From: Methylophaga sp.
GTDB lineage: Bacteria > Pseudomonadota > Gammaproteobacteria > Nitrosococcales > Methylophagaceae
Direction of reading: 5' to 3'
Assembly (NCBI GenBank): GCA_024636315.1
Contig: JAGXHJ010000046.1
Coordinates: 1 to 33,606 of the forward strand
DNA: 33,606 nucleotides
The notes below the pieces were generated by a model. That model ran no database searches and was not told where the DNA came from. It saw only the letters and a program-made list of their open reading frames with translations. The number at the start of each line of letters is the position of its first letter. The stretch's first letter is position 1. A program made the position numbers and the translations under genes. This document shows, one piece after another, positions 19,524 to 30,531 of the stretch.

Positions 19524-20161
19524 TTGATAAATCCGTTGTGTAACAATGTTTCACGTGTAATACCTGAGGCCTGTTTAGGTAGTAATCGTTCTAAATAACG
19601 TGCAATCAAATCAACTTCAAGATTAACCTGTGTGCCAACGCGATAACTTTTCATAATTGTTTCTTGCATGGTATGTGGAATAATATTGACTTCAAACCAG
19701 TTATTTTCTGCTTTGTTGACTGTCAAACTTGTTCCATCAATACAAATTGAACCTTTTTCGGCAATATATCGCTCAAGACCTAATGGCACTTCAAAACGAA
19801 ATTGCGCCGAGCGTGCAGATTCTTGCTTAGAGATAACCTTACCAAGCCCATCGACATGACCGCTGACAAAATGCCCACCTAGGCGGTCGCCGACGGCGAG
19901 TGCTTTTTCTAGATTAACTTCAGAACCCGCTTTGACAGTACCCAAACTTGTTCGGTCTAAACTTTCTCGTGACACATCAAAACTAAGTGAGCTCTGAGAC
20001 ATGGCGATTACAGTTAAACAAACACCATTATTGGCGATACTATCACCCAATTTAACGTCTGATAAATCTAGGCTCTGCGTTGCTACTTGTAAACGTATAT
20101 CACCGCTCTTAGCTTGAACTGATTCAATCTTACCTATCGTAGCAATAATTCCGGTAAACAT
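19520..20161 (-). CDS. ribE: Riboflavin synthase, alpha chain
   Basis: This enzyme dismutates two 6,7-dimethyl-8-ribityllumazine molecules to riboflavin. The 213-residue protein starts with the hallmark MFTGII and holds two lumazine-binding repeats, about 1-97 and 98-195. In the repeats, SIANNGVCLTV in the first corresponds to KGSICIDGTSLTV in the second, and GGHFVSGHVDG joins them. It starts 3 nt after ribD and overlaps ribBA by 4 nt. The gene is called ribE or ribC in different species. Confidence 0.96.
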   Translation of the reverse strand: MFTGIIATIGKIESVQAKSGDIRLQVATQSLDLSDVKLGDSIANNGVCLTVIAMSQSSLSFDVSRESLDRTSLGTVKAGSEVNLEKALAVGDRLGGHFVSGHVDGLGKVISKQESARSAQFRFEVPLGLERYIAEKGSICIDGTSLTVNKAENNWFEVNIIPHTMQETIMKSYRVGTQVNLEVDLIARYLERLLPKQASGITRETLLHNGFIK

Positions 20162-20164
20162 GTC

Positions 20165-21259
20165 TTAATTTCCCCCGTTGTATTGTGGTAACGCAGTAAT
20201 TCGCCAATCACGGCCAACGGACCGTATATCAGTAATCTGCAGGTCAATATTTTGTGCCATTGTCGTAAAATCCGGAAGATGGAACAAGCCGTTAGCACCA
20301 TCACCCATAATTTTAGGCGCCATATAAATAACCAATTCATCAATCAAGCCAGACTGAAGTAAGGCACCATTTAATTGTGAACCCGCTTCAACCATAACTT
20401 CATTAATTTCACGTTTAGCTAACTCGGTCATTAAAGCCGATAAATCAACCTGATTATTATCTGATGGCAAATTACAAACTTCAGCTGACAACATCGTTTT
20501 AACGGCGACGCTGGTCGCAATTAAAACCTGAGCATTATCTTGAAATATTTTGGCATCGACGGGTATTCGTAATTGGCTATCAACTACAACACGCAATGGT
20601 TGTCGAATGACTTGTTGAGGATACCAACCTTCAGGGCGAACTGATAGCGCTGGGTCGTCTGCTAATACAGTGCCTATCCCCGTTAAAATAGCCGAGCTTC
20701 GGGCACGTAATTTCTGCACATCTTGACGAGCGGCAGGGCCAGTAACCCATTTACTTTCACCGGATGCCATGGCAGTGCGGCCATCGATACTCATAGCCAT
20801 TTTACTGCGAACGTAAGGGCGACCCATGCGCATACGTTTGCAAAATCCTATGTTTAAGTTTTCAGCCTGTTGTTCTAATATGCCGACAGTTACTTCTATT
20901 CCTGCCGCTTTTAATTTTGCGATACCGCTACCCGCAACACGAGGATTAGGATCTGTCATGGCGATAAAAACACGTTTAACGCCTGAATTTATTAAAGCAT
21001 CTGCACAAGGCGGTGTTCGGCCAAAATGACTGCAAGGTTCAAGCGTAACGTAACAATCTGCATCTTTAGCTTTTAGTCCTGCCTCTTTGAGCGCATTGAC
21101 TTCAGCATGACCTTCACCTGCACGCTGGTGCCAGCCTTCACCTACAATCTGGCTATTTTTAACAATGACACAGCCTACGCGCGGATTGGGATCAGTTGTA
21201 AATAAGCCGCGCTCTGCTAGTTGCAAAGCACGGCTCATGTAAGTGGTATGAGATGTCAT
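20165..21259 (-). CDS. ribD: Bifunctional pyrimidine deaminase/reductase RibD
   Basis: RibD carries out the second and third steps of riboflavin synthesis from the GTP-derived pyrimidine. The 364-residue protein has an N-terminal zinc deaminase domain with His51-Ala-Glu53 (HAEVNAL), Cys76 (PCSHFGRTPPC) and Cys85. Its C-terminal NADPH reductase domain begins near RPYVRSKMAMSIDGRTAM and includes EVMVEAGSQLNGALL. The ATG lies inside ATGA, whose TGA ends a short upstream frame, and no strong ribosome site of its own is visible. No FMN riboswitch was recognised upstream. Confidence 0.97.
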   Translation of the reverse strand: MTSHTTYMSRALQLAERGLFTTDPNPRVGCVIVKNSQIVGEGWHQRAGEGHAEVNALKEAGLKAKDADCYVTLEPCSHFGRTPPCADALINSGVKRVFIAMTDPNPRVAGSGIAKLKAAGIEVTVGILEQQAENLNIGFCKRMRMGRPYVRSKMAMSIDGRTAMASGESKWVTGPAARQDVQKLRARSSAILTGIGTVLADDPALSVRPEGWYPQQVIRQPLRVVVDSQLRIPVDAKIFQDNAQVLIATSVAVKTMLSAEVCNLPSDNNQVDLSALMTELAKREINEVMVEAGSQLNGALLQSGLIDELVIYMAPKIMGDGANGLFHLPDFTTMAQNIDLQITDIRSVGRDWRITALPQYNGGN

Positions 21260-21342
21260 GTATTACCAATAAGATTGCTGGCAGAGAGATCGTTCATGGT
21301 TTGCACTTTCGTGCGGTGTCCAGCCATTTCCCAAAGCATCAT
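21256..21342 (-). CDS. Possible 28-residue peptide coupled to ribD
   Basis: This frame starts with ATGATG and ends in a TGA that overlaps the ribD ATG by 4 nt, the same junction style as the real genes of this operon. AAGGGA (21349-21354) sits 6 nt before the ATG, a better ribosome site than ribD has. The peptide begins MMLWEMAGHRTK and resembles nothing I know. It could be a leader peptide that brings ribosomes to ribD, or the tail of a longer frame cut by one TGA. Confidence 0.35.
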   Translation of the reverse strand: MMLWEMAGHRTKVQTMNDLSASNLIGNT

Positions 21343-21480
21343 TCAAAGTCCCTTAAAATTCGCTCGACCATTTATGTTACCAAGGCTACCAGAGTGACGA
21401 TGGTAAACACTTCGACTTTGGCCTATATAACGGATCCCTTGCAGATTTAGTCGTTGCTCAACAGTAATGACTTTTATCAT
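21343..21480 (-). CDS. Possible 45-residue peptide between nrdR and ribD
   Basis: This frame starts with an ATG one base after the nrdR stop codon and ends at a TGA that directly abuts the next ATG. It is in the same frame as the 28-residue peptide downstream, so the two would be one 74-codon frame apart from that single TGA. The product begins MIKVITVEQRLNL, is basic, and matches no family I recognise. It has no clear ribosome site. It may be chance, a broken gene, or an extension of NrdR by slippage on the A9 run at the end of nrdR. Confidence 0.25.
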   Translation of the reverse strand: MIKVITVEQRLNLQGIRYIGQSRSVYHRHSGSLGNINGRANFKGL

Positions 21481-21481
21481 G

Positions 21482-21958
21482 TTATTTTTTTTTAACTAAT
21501 GGATTAGATAAACTTTCCATACGCTCAATTTCTTCACGAAAAGCGTTAACGTCCTGAAAACGACGATAGACTGAAGCAAAACGTACATAGGCCACTTCAT
21601 CCAGTTCTCGTAACGCATCCATCACCCAGTCACCAACAAGACGACTTTCAACTTCACGATCTCCCGTAGCAATAAGTCGTCGGATAATGACTTTCACCGC
21701 ACTGTCTACAGAATCAATACTAACGGGTCTTTTTTCTAATGCTTTTAACAAACCCGATCGCAATTTATCTTCGTCAAACAAGGAGCGAGATTGATCACGC
21801 TTAATCAATCTCGGTAAAGCAAGTTCTGCCGTTTCATAGGTCGTAAAACGTTCATTACATTCCACGCAACTACGACGTCGACGAATTGCGTCACCTTCAG
21901 CAGACAGGCGTGAGTCAACTACTTTAGAATCATCTGCTCCACAAAAAGGACAACGCAT
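21482..21958 (-). CDS. nrdR: Transcriptional repressor NrdR
   Basis: NrdR represses ribonucleotide reductase genes and senses ATP and dATP. The 158-residue protein has an N-terminal zinc ribbon with Cys3, Cys6, Cys31 and Cys34 ([19 protein letters not shown]), then an ATP-cone domain from about residue 48 ([18 protein letters not shown]). It is 18 nt downstream of glyA and upstream of ribD, an order common in gammaproteobacteria. The gene ends in a run of nine A residues encoding the final Lys-Lys-Lys, a potential slippage site. Confidence 0.97.
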   Translation of the reverse strand: MRCPFCGADDSKVVDSRLSAEGDAIRRRRSCVECNERFTTYETAELALPRLIKRDQSRSLFDEDKLRSGLLKALEKRPVSIDSVDSAVKVIIRRLIATGDREVESRLVGDWVMDALRELDEVAYVRFASVYRRFQDVNAFREEIERMESLSNPLVKKK

Positions 21959-21976
21959 TCGTCTTGAACGTTCTTG

Positions 21977-23230
21977 TTACGCGTATACGGGTAAGCGTAG
22001 GCATATTGCCATTGCTTTCGCTTTCGCCGCACTAATGACCGCTTCATCGCCACGACCATCAATAACATCACACATCCAGCCCGCAAGGTCGATGCAATCT
22101 TGTTCATTAAAGCCACGTGTTGTCACCGCAGGTGTACCTACTCGTATACCTGATGTTACAAATGGCGATTGTGGATCGTTTGGCACCGCATTTTTATTAA
22201 CAGTGATATTCGCGTTGCCCAACCATGCATCAACATCCTTACCTGTTAAGCCTGCTTCAATGAAGCTAACAAGGAATAAATGGTCATCAGTACCTTTAGA
22301 AATGACATCGTAGCCACGAGACATAAATACTTTGGCCATCGCTTGAGCATTTTTAACGACTTGTTGCTGATAGGTTTTGAATTCTGGCAACATTGCTTCT
22401 TTAAATGCTACTGCTTTTGCTGCGATAACATGCATTAAAGGGCCACCTTGGAAACCAGGGAAAACAGCTGAATTTAGCTTTTTCTCGATTTCTGCATTAG
22501 CTTTAGCCAAAATCAAACCACCGCGTGGACCACGTAATGTTTTATGGGTGGTTGTTGTGGTGACGTCAGCAATTTGTACTGGGTTAGGATATAAACCTGC
22601 AGCAACTAAACCAGCAACATGTGCCATATCAACTAATAAGTAAGCACCTACAGAATCCGCGATATCACGGAAACGTTGCCAATCAATAATACGTGAATAA
22701 GCAGAGAAACCAGCCACAACCATTTTCGGTTTATGTTCTTTAGCTAAACGCTCAACTTCATCATAATCAATTTCGCCGGTTTCAGCCTTCAATCCGTAAG
22801 AGAAAGAGTTGTAGATCTTACCAGAGGCACTCACTTTAGAACCGTGAGTCAAGTGACCACCATGAGCCAAGCTCATGCCAAGTATTGTGTCACCAGGTTG
22901 TAATAAAGCTAGATAAACGGCGGCATTTGCTTGTGAACCTGAGTGCGGTTGCACATTAGCATAATCAGCGCCAAATAATGACTTAGCACGATCAATCGCC
23001 AATTGCTCAGCTTGATCAACATATTCGCAACCACCGTAATAACGCTTACCTGGGTAACCTTCAGCATATTTGTTGGTTAATGAAGAACCTTGCGCTTCCA
23101 TCACCCGTGGGCTAGTGTAGTTTTCTGAAGCGATTAATTCGATATGATCTTCTTGACGCTGATTTTCAGCCTCAATAGCGTTAAAAATTTCGTCATCAAA
23201 ACCAGCAATGGTCATATTTTTCTTGTACAC
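21977..23230 (-). CDS. glyA: Serine hydroxymethyltransferase
   Basis: GlyA converts serine and tetrahydrofolate to glycine and 5,10-methylenetetrahydrofolate, the main one-carbon source, including the donor used by PanB. The 417-residue protein has the PLP lysine Lys230 in [14 protein letters not shown] and the family blocks [23 protein letters not shown] and VDMAHVAGL. The start is GTG at 23230: it has AGGGGA about 5 nt upstream and gives an N-terminus that lines up with E. coli GlyA. An ATG five codons in is the alternative. No glycine riboswitch was seen in the 109-nt gap upstream. Confidence 0.97.
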   Translation of the reverse strand: MYKKNMTIAGFDDEIFNAIEAENQRQEDHIELIASENYTSPRVMEAQGSSLTNKYAEGYPGKRYYGGCEYVDQAEQLAIDRAKSLFGADYANVQPHSGSQANAAVYLALLQPGDTILGMSLAHGGHLTHGSKVSASGKIYNSFSYGLKAETGEIDYDEVERLAKEHKPKMVVAGFSAYSRIIDWQRFRDIADSVGAYLLVDMAHVAGLVAAGLYPNPVQIADVTTTTTHKTLRGPRGGLILAKANAEIEKKLNSAVFPGFQGGPLMHVIAAKAVAFKEAMLPEFKTYQQQVVKNAQAMAKVFMSRGYDVISKGTDDHLFLVSFIEAGLTGKDVDAWLGNANITVNKNAVPNDPQSPFVTSGIRVGTPAVTTRGFNEQDCIDLAGWMCDVIDGRGDEAVISAAKAKAMAICLRLPVYA

Positions 23231-23339
23231 AGTATTCCCCTGTTTCTACTGTAAAATAGCCGCTTATTCTATCTCACTACGCTGTTAGCTTCTATGCCAT
23301 CGCGTTATTTTTATTTACTCGTTACGGAAATAATTCATC

Positions 23340-24200
23340 ATGAATATCGCATTATTAGGAACAGGCTTGATGGGACAAGCACTCGTCGAGCATTTACTCG
23401 CTGAAGGGCAAAGCGTTACGGTATACAATCGAACAGCAGAAAAAGTAGCAGAACTAGAGCAAAACGGTGCAGTAGCGGCCGACACTGCGCAAGAAGCATT
23501 GCTCAACAATGATATTTGTATATTGATGCTCAGTGATGCTGTGGCGATTAATGCCGTACTAGATAGCATTGAAAAAGAAGCTTTCAAAGATAAGCTAATT
23601 ATTCAAATGGGTACGATTGCTCCCAATGAATCTCGTTCACTTAAACATTACATTACCCAACGTCAGGGCAGATATTTAGAATGCCCAGTATTAGGAAGCT
23701 TGCCAGAAGCGCAAAGTGGCACGTTAATTCTAATGGCCGGTGGTTCAGAGGAAGATTACAACGTAGCTTTACCACTCTTAGAAATCATGGGTAAAAATCC
23801 TCGCCATATAGGTGATATAGGCCAAGGTGCGACGGTTAAATTAGCGATGAATCAACTCATCGCTGGACTGACGTCAAGTTTTGCATTAAGTCTAGCTTTG
23901 GTAGAAAAAGAAGGCATTGAAACAGAGCAGTTTATGTCTATAGTTAGAGACAGCGCTTTATACGCCCCAACTTTTGATAAGAAACTCGACCGCATGTTAT
24001 CGCGAGATTTTACTCATCCCAATTTCCCCACTAAACATCTAGCAAAAGATACACGATTATTTTTGTCCGTTGCCCAACAGTTAAATCTTGAAACATGTGC
24101 TTTAGAAGGGATTAGCCAATTATTAGATAAAACCTTAGCTCAAGGCCTAGCAGATACTGATTATTCAGCGATGATGGCTGGGATAACTAAAGGTCAATAG
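23340..24200 (+). CDS. NAD(P)-dependent beta-hydroxyacid dehydrogenase family protein
   Basis: This 286-residue protein is of the 3-hydroxyisobutyrate / tartronate semialdehyde / GLYR1 reductase family. The Rossmann motif GTGLMG is at 7-12, the substrate-site block ECPVLGSLPEAQSGTL spans 114-129, and catalytic Lys167 with Asn171 lies in VKLAMNQLIAG. The arginine after the second strand (YNRTAEK) suggests NADP over NAD, which is inference. PVLGSLPEA differs from the usual PVSGG of 3-hydroxyisobutyrate dehydrogenase, so the substrate is uncertain. It is divergent from glyA, stands alone, and ends at a terminator shared with purA. Confidence 0.9.
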   Translation: MNIALLGTGLMGQALVEHLLAEGQSVTVYNRTAEKVAELEQNGAVAADTAQEALLNNDICILMLSDAVAINAVLDSIEKEAFKDKLIIQMGTIAPNESRSLKHYITQRQGRYLECPVLGSLPEAQSGTLILMAGGSEEDYNVALPLLEIMGKNPRHIGDIGQGATVKLAMNQLIAGLTSSFALSLALVEKEGIETEQFMSIVRDSALYAPTFDKKLDRMLSRDFTHPNFPTKHLAKDTRLFLSVAQQLNLETCALEGISQLLDKTLAQGLADTDYSAMMAGITKGQ

Positions 24201-24206
24201 ATACAA

Positions 24207-24230
24207 AAACGCCCTCTTTCGAGGGCGTTT
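24207..24230. terminator. Bidirectional terminator between the dehydrogenase and purA
   Basis: AAACGCCCTC (24207-24216) and GAGGGCGTTT (24221-24230) form a perfect 10-bp stem with a 4-nt loop. On the minus strand the loop is GAAA, a stable GNRA tetraloop, and the stem runs into a T5 tract, so it mainly ends the rho-purA operon. On the plus strand the U-run is short. Confidence 0.9.
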
Positions 24231-24244
24231 ATAATGTTTAGTAT

Positions 24245-26732
<2,488 letters not shown>

Positions 26733-26736
26733 CTAA

Positions 26737-26934
26737 TCAATTTACCCAATAAAGTAATGCAAGACCCAAAACCATACTAAAAAGCCCAATGACTCTTAAA
26801 TGCTGATCTTTCATACTGGCCATTTGCAATAAAGTGCGACGAAACGCTATCGGATTTAAAAAAGGCATAATCCCTTCCATTATCAGCATTAAAGCTGATC
26901 CTATCCATAATCCATGCAATAGCGTTTCGTTCAC
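26737..26934 (-). CDS. yjeT: DUF2065 family small membrane protein (YjeT)
   Basis: This 65-residue protein has two predicted membrane helices (about 5-26 and 46-64) joined by a basic loop with NPIAFRRTL. This is the DUF2065/YjeT pattern and, as in E. coli, it lies between hflC and purA. Its function is not known; the conserved place after hflKC suggests a link to that membrane complex, which is inference. It starts with GTG, 6 nt after hflC. Confidence 0.9.
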   Translation of the reverse strand: MNETLLHGLWIGSALMLIMEGIMPFLNPIAFRRTLLQMASMKDQHLRVIGLFSMVLGLALLYWVN

Positions 26935-26940
26935 AACGAT

Positions 26941-27807
26941 TTATTTAACGCTTGAACCACTAAAGTCCTTGAAAAACTCACCTTTTGGTTCGATCACAAG
27001 CATATCGTCACTCGTAAATACGTTTTGGTAGGCAGTTAAACGGCGATAGAACGAATAAAACTCACTATTTTGGCCATAGGCTTTAGCGTATGTATCCGTT
27101 GCTTTTGCATCACCCGTACCACGTAATTCTTCCGCAGTACGTTTTGCATCAGCAAGAATAATAGTACGTTGGCGATCGGCATCAGAACGAATTTTCTCTG
27201 CTTCTTCAGCACCTTGTGAGCGCAAAGTTTTAGCTACACGTTCACGTTCAGCTTCCATACGAGTATAAACTGACGTGCTAACTTCTGATGGCAAATCAAT
27301 CCGCTTGATACGAACATTAACAATTTCAATACCAAATTTTGTTGCTGTTTTATTTGCATCAGAAATAATGAGGTCAACCATAGTTGTGCGGTCACCAGAT
27401 ACCAATTGTTGAATAGTACGTTTACCAAATTCACCACGTAATCCATCTTTGATTATTTGTGACAAACGCAATTGTGCACGTTCCTCGATACCACCCATTG
27501 AAGTGTAATAAGCAGAGACGTCAGCAATGCGCCACAGGATGAAAGAGTCAACAATTACGTTTTTCTTCTCACCCGTCAAATAACGAGATGGCGTTGCATC
27601 AAAAGATAAAACACGACCATCAAAACGGCGAACTTCATTCACGAAAGGAATTTTAAAGTGTATACCTGGCTGAAAATCAGACCGTTCAATTTGTCCTAGA
27701 CGTAATAACAAAACACGTTCACGTTGGTCGACAAAAAATACTGATGTCATTACAGTTATAAGTGCTAACAAACATAGGAAAATAATTACATTCATACGTG
27801 AAGACAT
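26941..27807 (-). CDS. hflC: FtsH protease modulator HflC
   Basis: HflC pairs with HflK in a large SPFH/prohibitin-type cage around the FtsH protease in the inner membrane. With the start used here it has 288 residues, a membrane anchor at about 5-25, and an SPFH domain beginning FVDQRERVLLLRLGQI. A helical, charged C-terminal part includes RMEAERERVAKTLRSQG. The frame is open to 27837, but the ATG at 27807 follows the hflK stop by one base (TAAGATG) and has a GAGGGGG ribosome site, so I prefer it. Confidence 0.95.
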   Translation of the reverse strand: MSSRMNVIIFLCLLALITVMTSVFFVDQRERVLLLRLGQIERSDFQPGIHFKIPFVNEVRRFDGRVLSFDATPSRYLTGEKKNVIVDSFILWRIADVSAYYTSMGGIEERAQLRLSQIIKDGLRGEFGKRTIQQLVSGDRTTMVDLIISDANKTATKFGIEIVNVRIKRIDLPSEVSTSVYTRMEAERERVAKTLRSQGAEEAEKIRSDADRQRTIILADAKRTAEELRGTGDAKATDTYAKAYGQNSEFYSFYRRLTAYQNVFTSDDMLVIEPKGEFFKDFSGSSVK

Positions 27808-27808
27808 C

Positions 27809-29011
27809 TTAACGGCCCCCTCTATTACGTGCATCATCGCGAAGTGATGCAGAGTTTGATGATGATGTGCCCGTTGCTGGATTACTATTTAATAGCGATT
27901 CTGGACTGATTCGCGCTGATGCTTCAGATGAGCCCCCACGCATTTTATCTAACGGCAAATACAAAACATTGTTACTATCTTTAGATACATCAACCATCAC
28001 TTTTTGTGTTCGACTATAAACAGATTCCATCGTATCAAGATATAAGCGTTCTTTAGTTATGGCAGGTGCTTTTTCATATTCTTTCATTACCTGTAGAAAA
28101 CGACTTGTTTCACCTTCTGCTTTAGCCGTGATTTGACTCTTATAAGCTTCTGCTTCTTGTACAAGTCTAAATGCGGCACCACGTGCTCTTGGCACTACGT
28201 CATTTGCATAGGCTTCAGCTTCATTTTTTTGACGCACTTCATCCTCGCGCGCTTTAACTACATCGGCAAATGCTGCTTGAACTTGCCCTGGCGGCTGGAC
28301 GTCTTGCATGTTTACGCTAGTAATCATTAAACCAGTTTCGTGGATATCCAACATTGATTGAAGTAACACTTCTGTACCAGAAGCAATTGCACTACGTCCT
28401 TCTGTCAATACAAAGTCCATCTTTGAAGTACCTACTGTTTCACGTACCGCACTTTCTGTCATCTGACGTAACGTCAGGTCAGGGCTTCTAACGTTAAACA
28501 AGTAGTGAGCGGCATCTTTAATGCGATATTGCACAGCGATTTTTAAATCAACAATATTTTCATCTTGGGTCAACATTAACGATTCTGAGAGAATGGTGCT
28601 TCCAGTACGTCCGCCTGTCGTGCGATAACCGATTTCTATATTTCGAATCTGTTCAACATCAACCACTTCGACTTTTTCAATTGGATAAGGAAGATGCCAG
28701 TGCGGTCCAGAAGTAGTGGTATCACTGTGAGCACCAAAACGAAGTACCACACCTTGCTCGGCTGGTTCTACGATATAAATACCTGACGCAAGCCAAACAA
28801 CAAAAATAACAGCTGCAATCAATCCAATGCCTATCGCACCACCTTGACCTGACGATTGGTCATTTGAGCTATTAGTACCTGAGCCACCAAACATTGCACT
28901 TAGTTTATTTTTTAGGTTACGCATTACATCGTCTAGATCAGGTGGACCATCATTGCCACGGTTATTGCCCCATGGGTCTTTGTCGTCCTTACCAGGTTCG
29001 TTCCAAGCCAT
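27809..29011 (-). CDS. hflK: FtsH protease modulator HflK
   Basis: HflK is the partner of HflC. The 400-residue protein starts with the typical MAWNEPG and a Gly/Asp-rich cytoplasmic stretch (DPWGNNRGNDGPPDLDD), then a membrane helix at about 59-80. The SPFH domain starts near IVEPAEQGVVLRFG. The coiled segment VKAREDEVRQKNEAEAYAND and a Ser-rich tail follow. The ATG has GGAG 6 nt upstream. It lies 62 nt after hflX, with no terminator between them. Confidence 0.96.
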   Translation of the reverse strand: MAWNEPGKDDKDPWGNNRGNDGPPDLDDVMRNLKNKLSAMFGGSGTNSSNDQSSGQGGAIGIGLIAAVIFVVWLASGIYIVEPAEQGVVLRFGAHSDTTTSGPHWHLPYPIEKVEVVDVEQIRNIEIGYRTTGGRTGSTILSESLMLTQDENIVDLKIAVQYRIKDAAHYLFNVRSPDLTLRQMTESAVRETVGTSKMDFVLTEGRSAIASGTEVLLQSMLDIHETGLMITSVNMQDVQPPGQVQAAFADVVKAREDEVRQKNEAEAYANDVVPRARGAAFRLVQEAEAYKSQITAKAEGETSRFLQVMKEYEKAPAITKERLYLDTMESVYSRTQKVMVDVSKDSNNVLYLPLDKMRGGSSEASARISPESLLNSNPATGTSSSNSASLRDDARNRGGR

Positions 29012-29073
29012 TTAGCGCTCCAAAATTGAGTTTAATAAATTCAAACGTGTTCATTTTACGGACATCATCGGCA

Positions 29074-30234
29074 TTAGGGAACCGTTGATTCAGTTGCTTC
29101 ATCTAATTCATCTGTATGTTCAGGAAAGTATTCTTGTAAGGCTTGACGTAGTAGATCGATACCCTCGCCCGTTTTAGCTGAAAGCCAGACCCGTGTAATC
29201 CGTCCGTTTTCGTCACGGTCTAATCGAGCTTTATGGTTTTCAAGAAGATCAATTTTATTACAGACGATCAACTGTGGTACTTCATCAGCGCCAATTTGTT
29301 GTAAAACCTCATCGACGTGATGCAATAAATCATCACGATCGGCTGCCCCTGCATCAACAACATGGAGCAATAAAGCGGCATCACGTGTTTCATCTAATGT
29401 TGATCGAAATGATTCCACTAAGTCATGGGGTAATTTTCTAATAAAACCTACCGTATCAGCCATAATTAAAGGCTGTATGCCATGTAACTTCATGCGTCTT
29501 AACGTAGGATCCAAGGTAGCAAACAAGCGATCATCTGCATATACATCAGCGGCTGTCAGTCTATTAAATAGACTAGATTTACCCATATTGGTGTAACCCA
29601 CTAAGGACACAACTGAAATATCACTACGCTGGCGCGAACGACGGCCTTGATCGCGTTGTGATTGTACTTTTTCAAGTCTTTTTTTAAGTGATTTAACACG
29701 TTGTGCTAATAACCGGCGATCGGTTTCTAATTGAGATTCACCCGGCCCGCGCATACCAATCCCACCTTTTTGACGTTCAAGATGGGTCCAGCCGCGAACA
29801 AGTCGCGTCGACATATGTTTAAGCTGTGCTAACTCAACCTGTAATTTCCCTTCATGAGATCGTGCTCTGCGAGCAAAGATATCCAGGATAAGACCTGTCC
29901 GAGCAATAACGCTACATTCTAATTGTTTTTCAAGATTGCGTTCTTGGCTCGGTGATAAATCGTGATTAAAAATAACTAAGGCCGCATCATTTGCAAGAAC
30001 ATGCTGACGAATTTCTTCAACCTTACCTGTTCCGGCAAAAAATTTTGCATCTGGCCGTTGGCGTTTACCATGAACTATCGTGGCAATACGTGCTCCAGTG
30101 GATTCAACTAATTCAATAAATTCTTGTTCAGCTTCTGCAAAATCCGAGACATTCAAGTCAAGGTGTACAAGTACAACGGCTTCTTTTTTTGACGCATCAT
30201 CGAATGCTGCATCACTATTTGGACGATCAAACAA
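29074..30234 (-). CDS. hflX: GTPase HflX
   Basis: HflX binds ribosomes and splits stalled or heat-stressed ones. The 386-residue protein has the N-terminal HflX domain with the linker GGIGMRGPGESQLETDRR (157-174), a coiled region (175-200) and the GTPase domain. G1 is GYTNMGKS at 213-220, G3 is DTVG at 260-263 and G4 is NKID at 326-329. The E. coli protein is about 40 residues longer, mainly at the C-terminus. The start codon is TTG: it has GGGAG 8 nt upstream, which follows directly on the hfq stop codon. Confidence 0.95.
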   Translation of the reverse strand: MFDRPNSDAAFDDASKKEAVVLVHLDLNVSDFAEAEQEFIELVESTGARIATIVHGKRQRPDAKFFAGTGKVEEIRQHVLANDAALVIFNHDLSPSQERNLEKQLECSVIARTGLILDIFARRARSHEGKLQVELAQLKHMSTRLVRGWTHLERQKGGIGMRGPGESQLETDRRLLAQRVKSLKKRLEKVQSQRDQGRRSRQRSDISVVSLVGYTNMGKSSLFNRLTAADVYADDRLFATLDPTLRRMKLHGIQPLIMADTVGFIRKLPHDLVESFRSTLDETRDAALLLHVVDAGAADRDDLLHHVDEVLQQIGADEVPQLIVCNKIDLLENHKARLDRDENGRITRVWLSAKTGEGIDLLRQALQEYFPEHTDELDEATESTVP

Positions 30235-30247
30235 TCAAAATACTCCC

Positions 30248-30472
30248 TTAATCATCAGCAGTAATAGTAACGTTCCTGACAGGAACAATAGTTGATATTG
30301 CATGTTTATAGACCATTTGATTAACAGAGTTTTTCAGTAAGATGACAAACTGATCAAAAGAATCGATTTGACCCTGTAGTTTGATTCCATTTATCAAAAA
30401 AATAGAAACCGGTACATTTTCACGCCGTAATGCATTTAAAAATGGGTCTTGTAATAATTGTGCCTTAGCCAT
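30248..30472 (-). CDS. hfq: RNA chaperone Hfq
   Basis: Hfq forms a hexameric ring that pairs small RNAs with mRNAs. The 74-residue protein keeps the full Sm core: [20 protein letters not shown] (proximal-face Gln8, with Phe and Lys residues in the core), the Sm1 segment to FDQFVILL, and the Sm2 signature VYKHAIST at 54-61. The disordered C-terminal tail of E. coli Hfq (102 residues) is almost absent. The ribosome site AGGAG lies 7 nt upstream. It is 59 nt after miaA and 13 nt before hflX. Confidence 0.97.
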   Translation of the reverse strand: MAKAQLLQDPFLNALRRENVPVSIFLINGIKLQGQIDSFDQFVILLKNSVNQMVYKHAISTIVPVRNVTITADD

Positions 30473-30531
30473 GTCTCACTCCTAATTGTTATTGTAATTT
30501 TATAGAGAAGTTTTAATTGTATGAGTTGCGA

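Noticed and set aside
21253-21450. Plus-strand 65-codon frame opposite the nrdR-ribD gap
   Set aside because: It overlaps the ribD start, has no clear ribosome site and resembles no known protein; the minus-strand frame fits the operon junctions better.
21260-21480. FMN riboswitch (RFN element) upstream of ribD
   Set aside because: The characteristic RFN blocks were not found on the minus strand, and the gap is largely occupied by a small reading frame.
27808-27837. Ten-residue N-terminal extension of HflC
   Set aside because: It would overlap hflK by 29 nt; the ATG at 27807 has a strong ribosome site and lies one base past the hflK stop.
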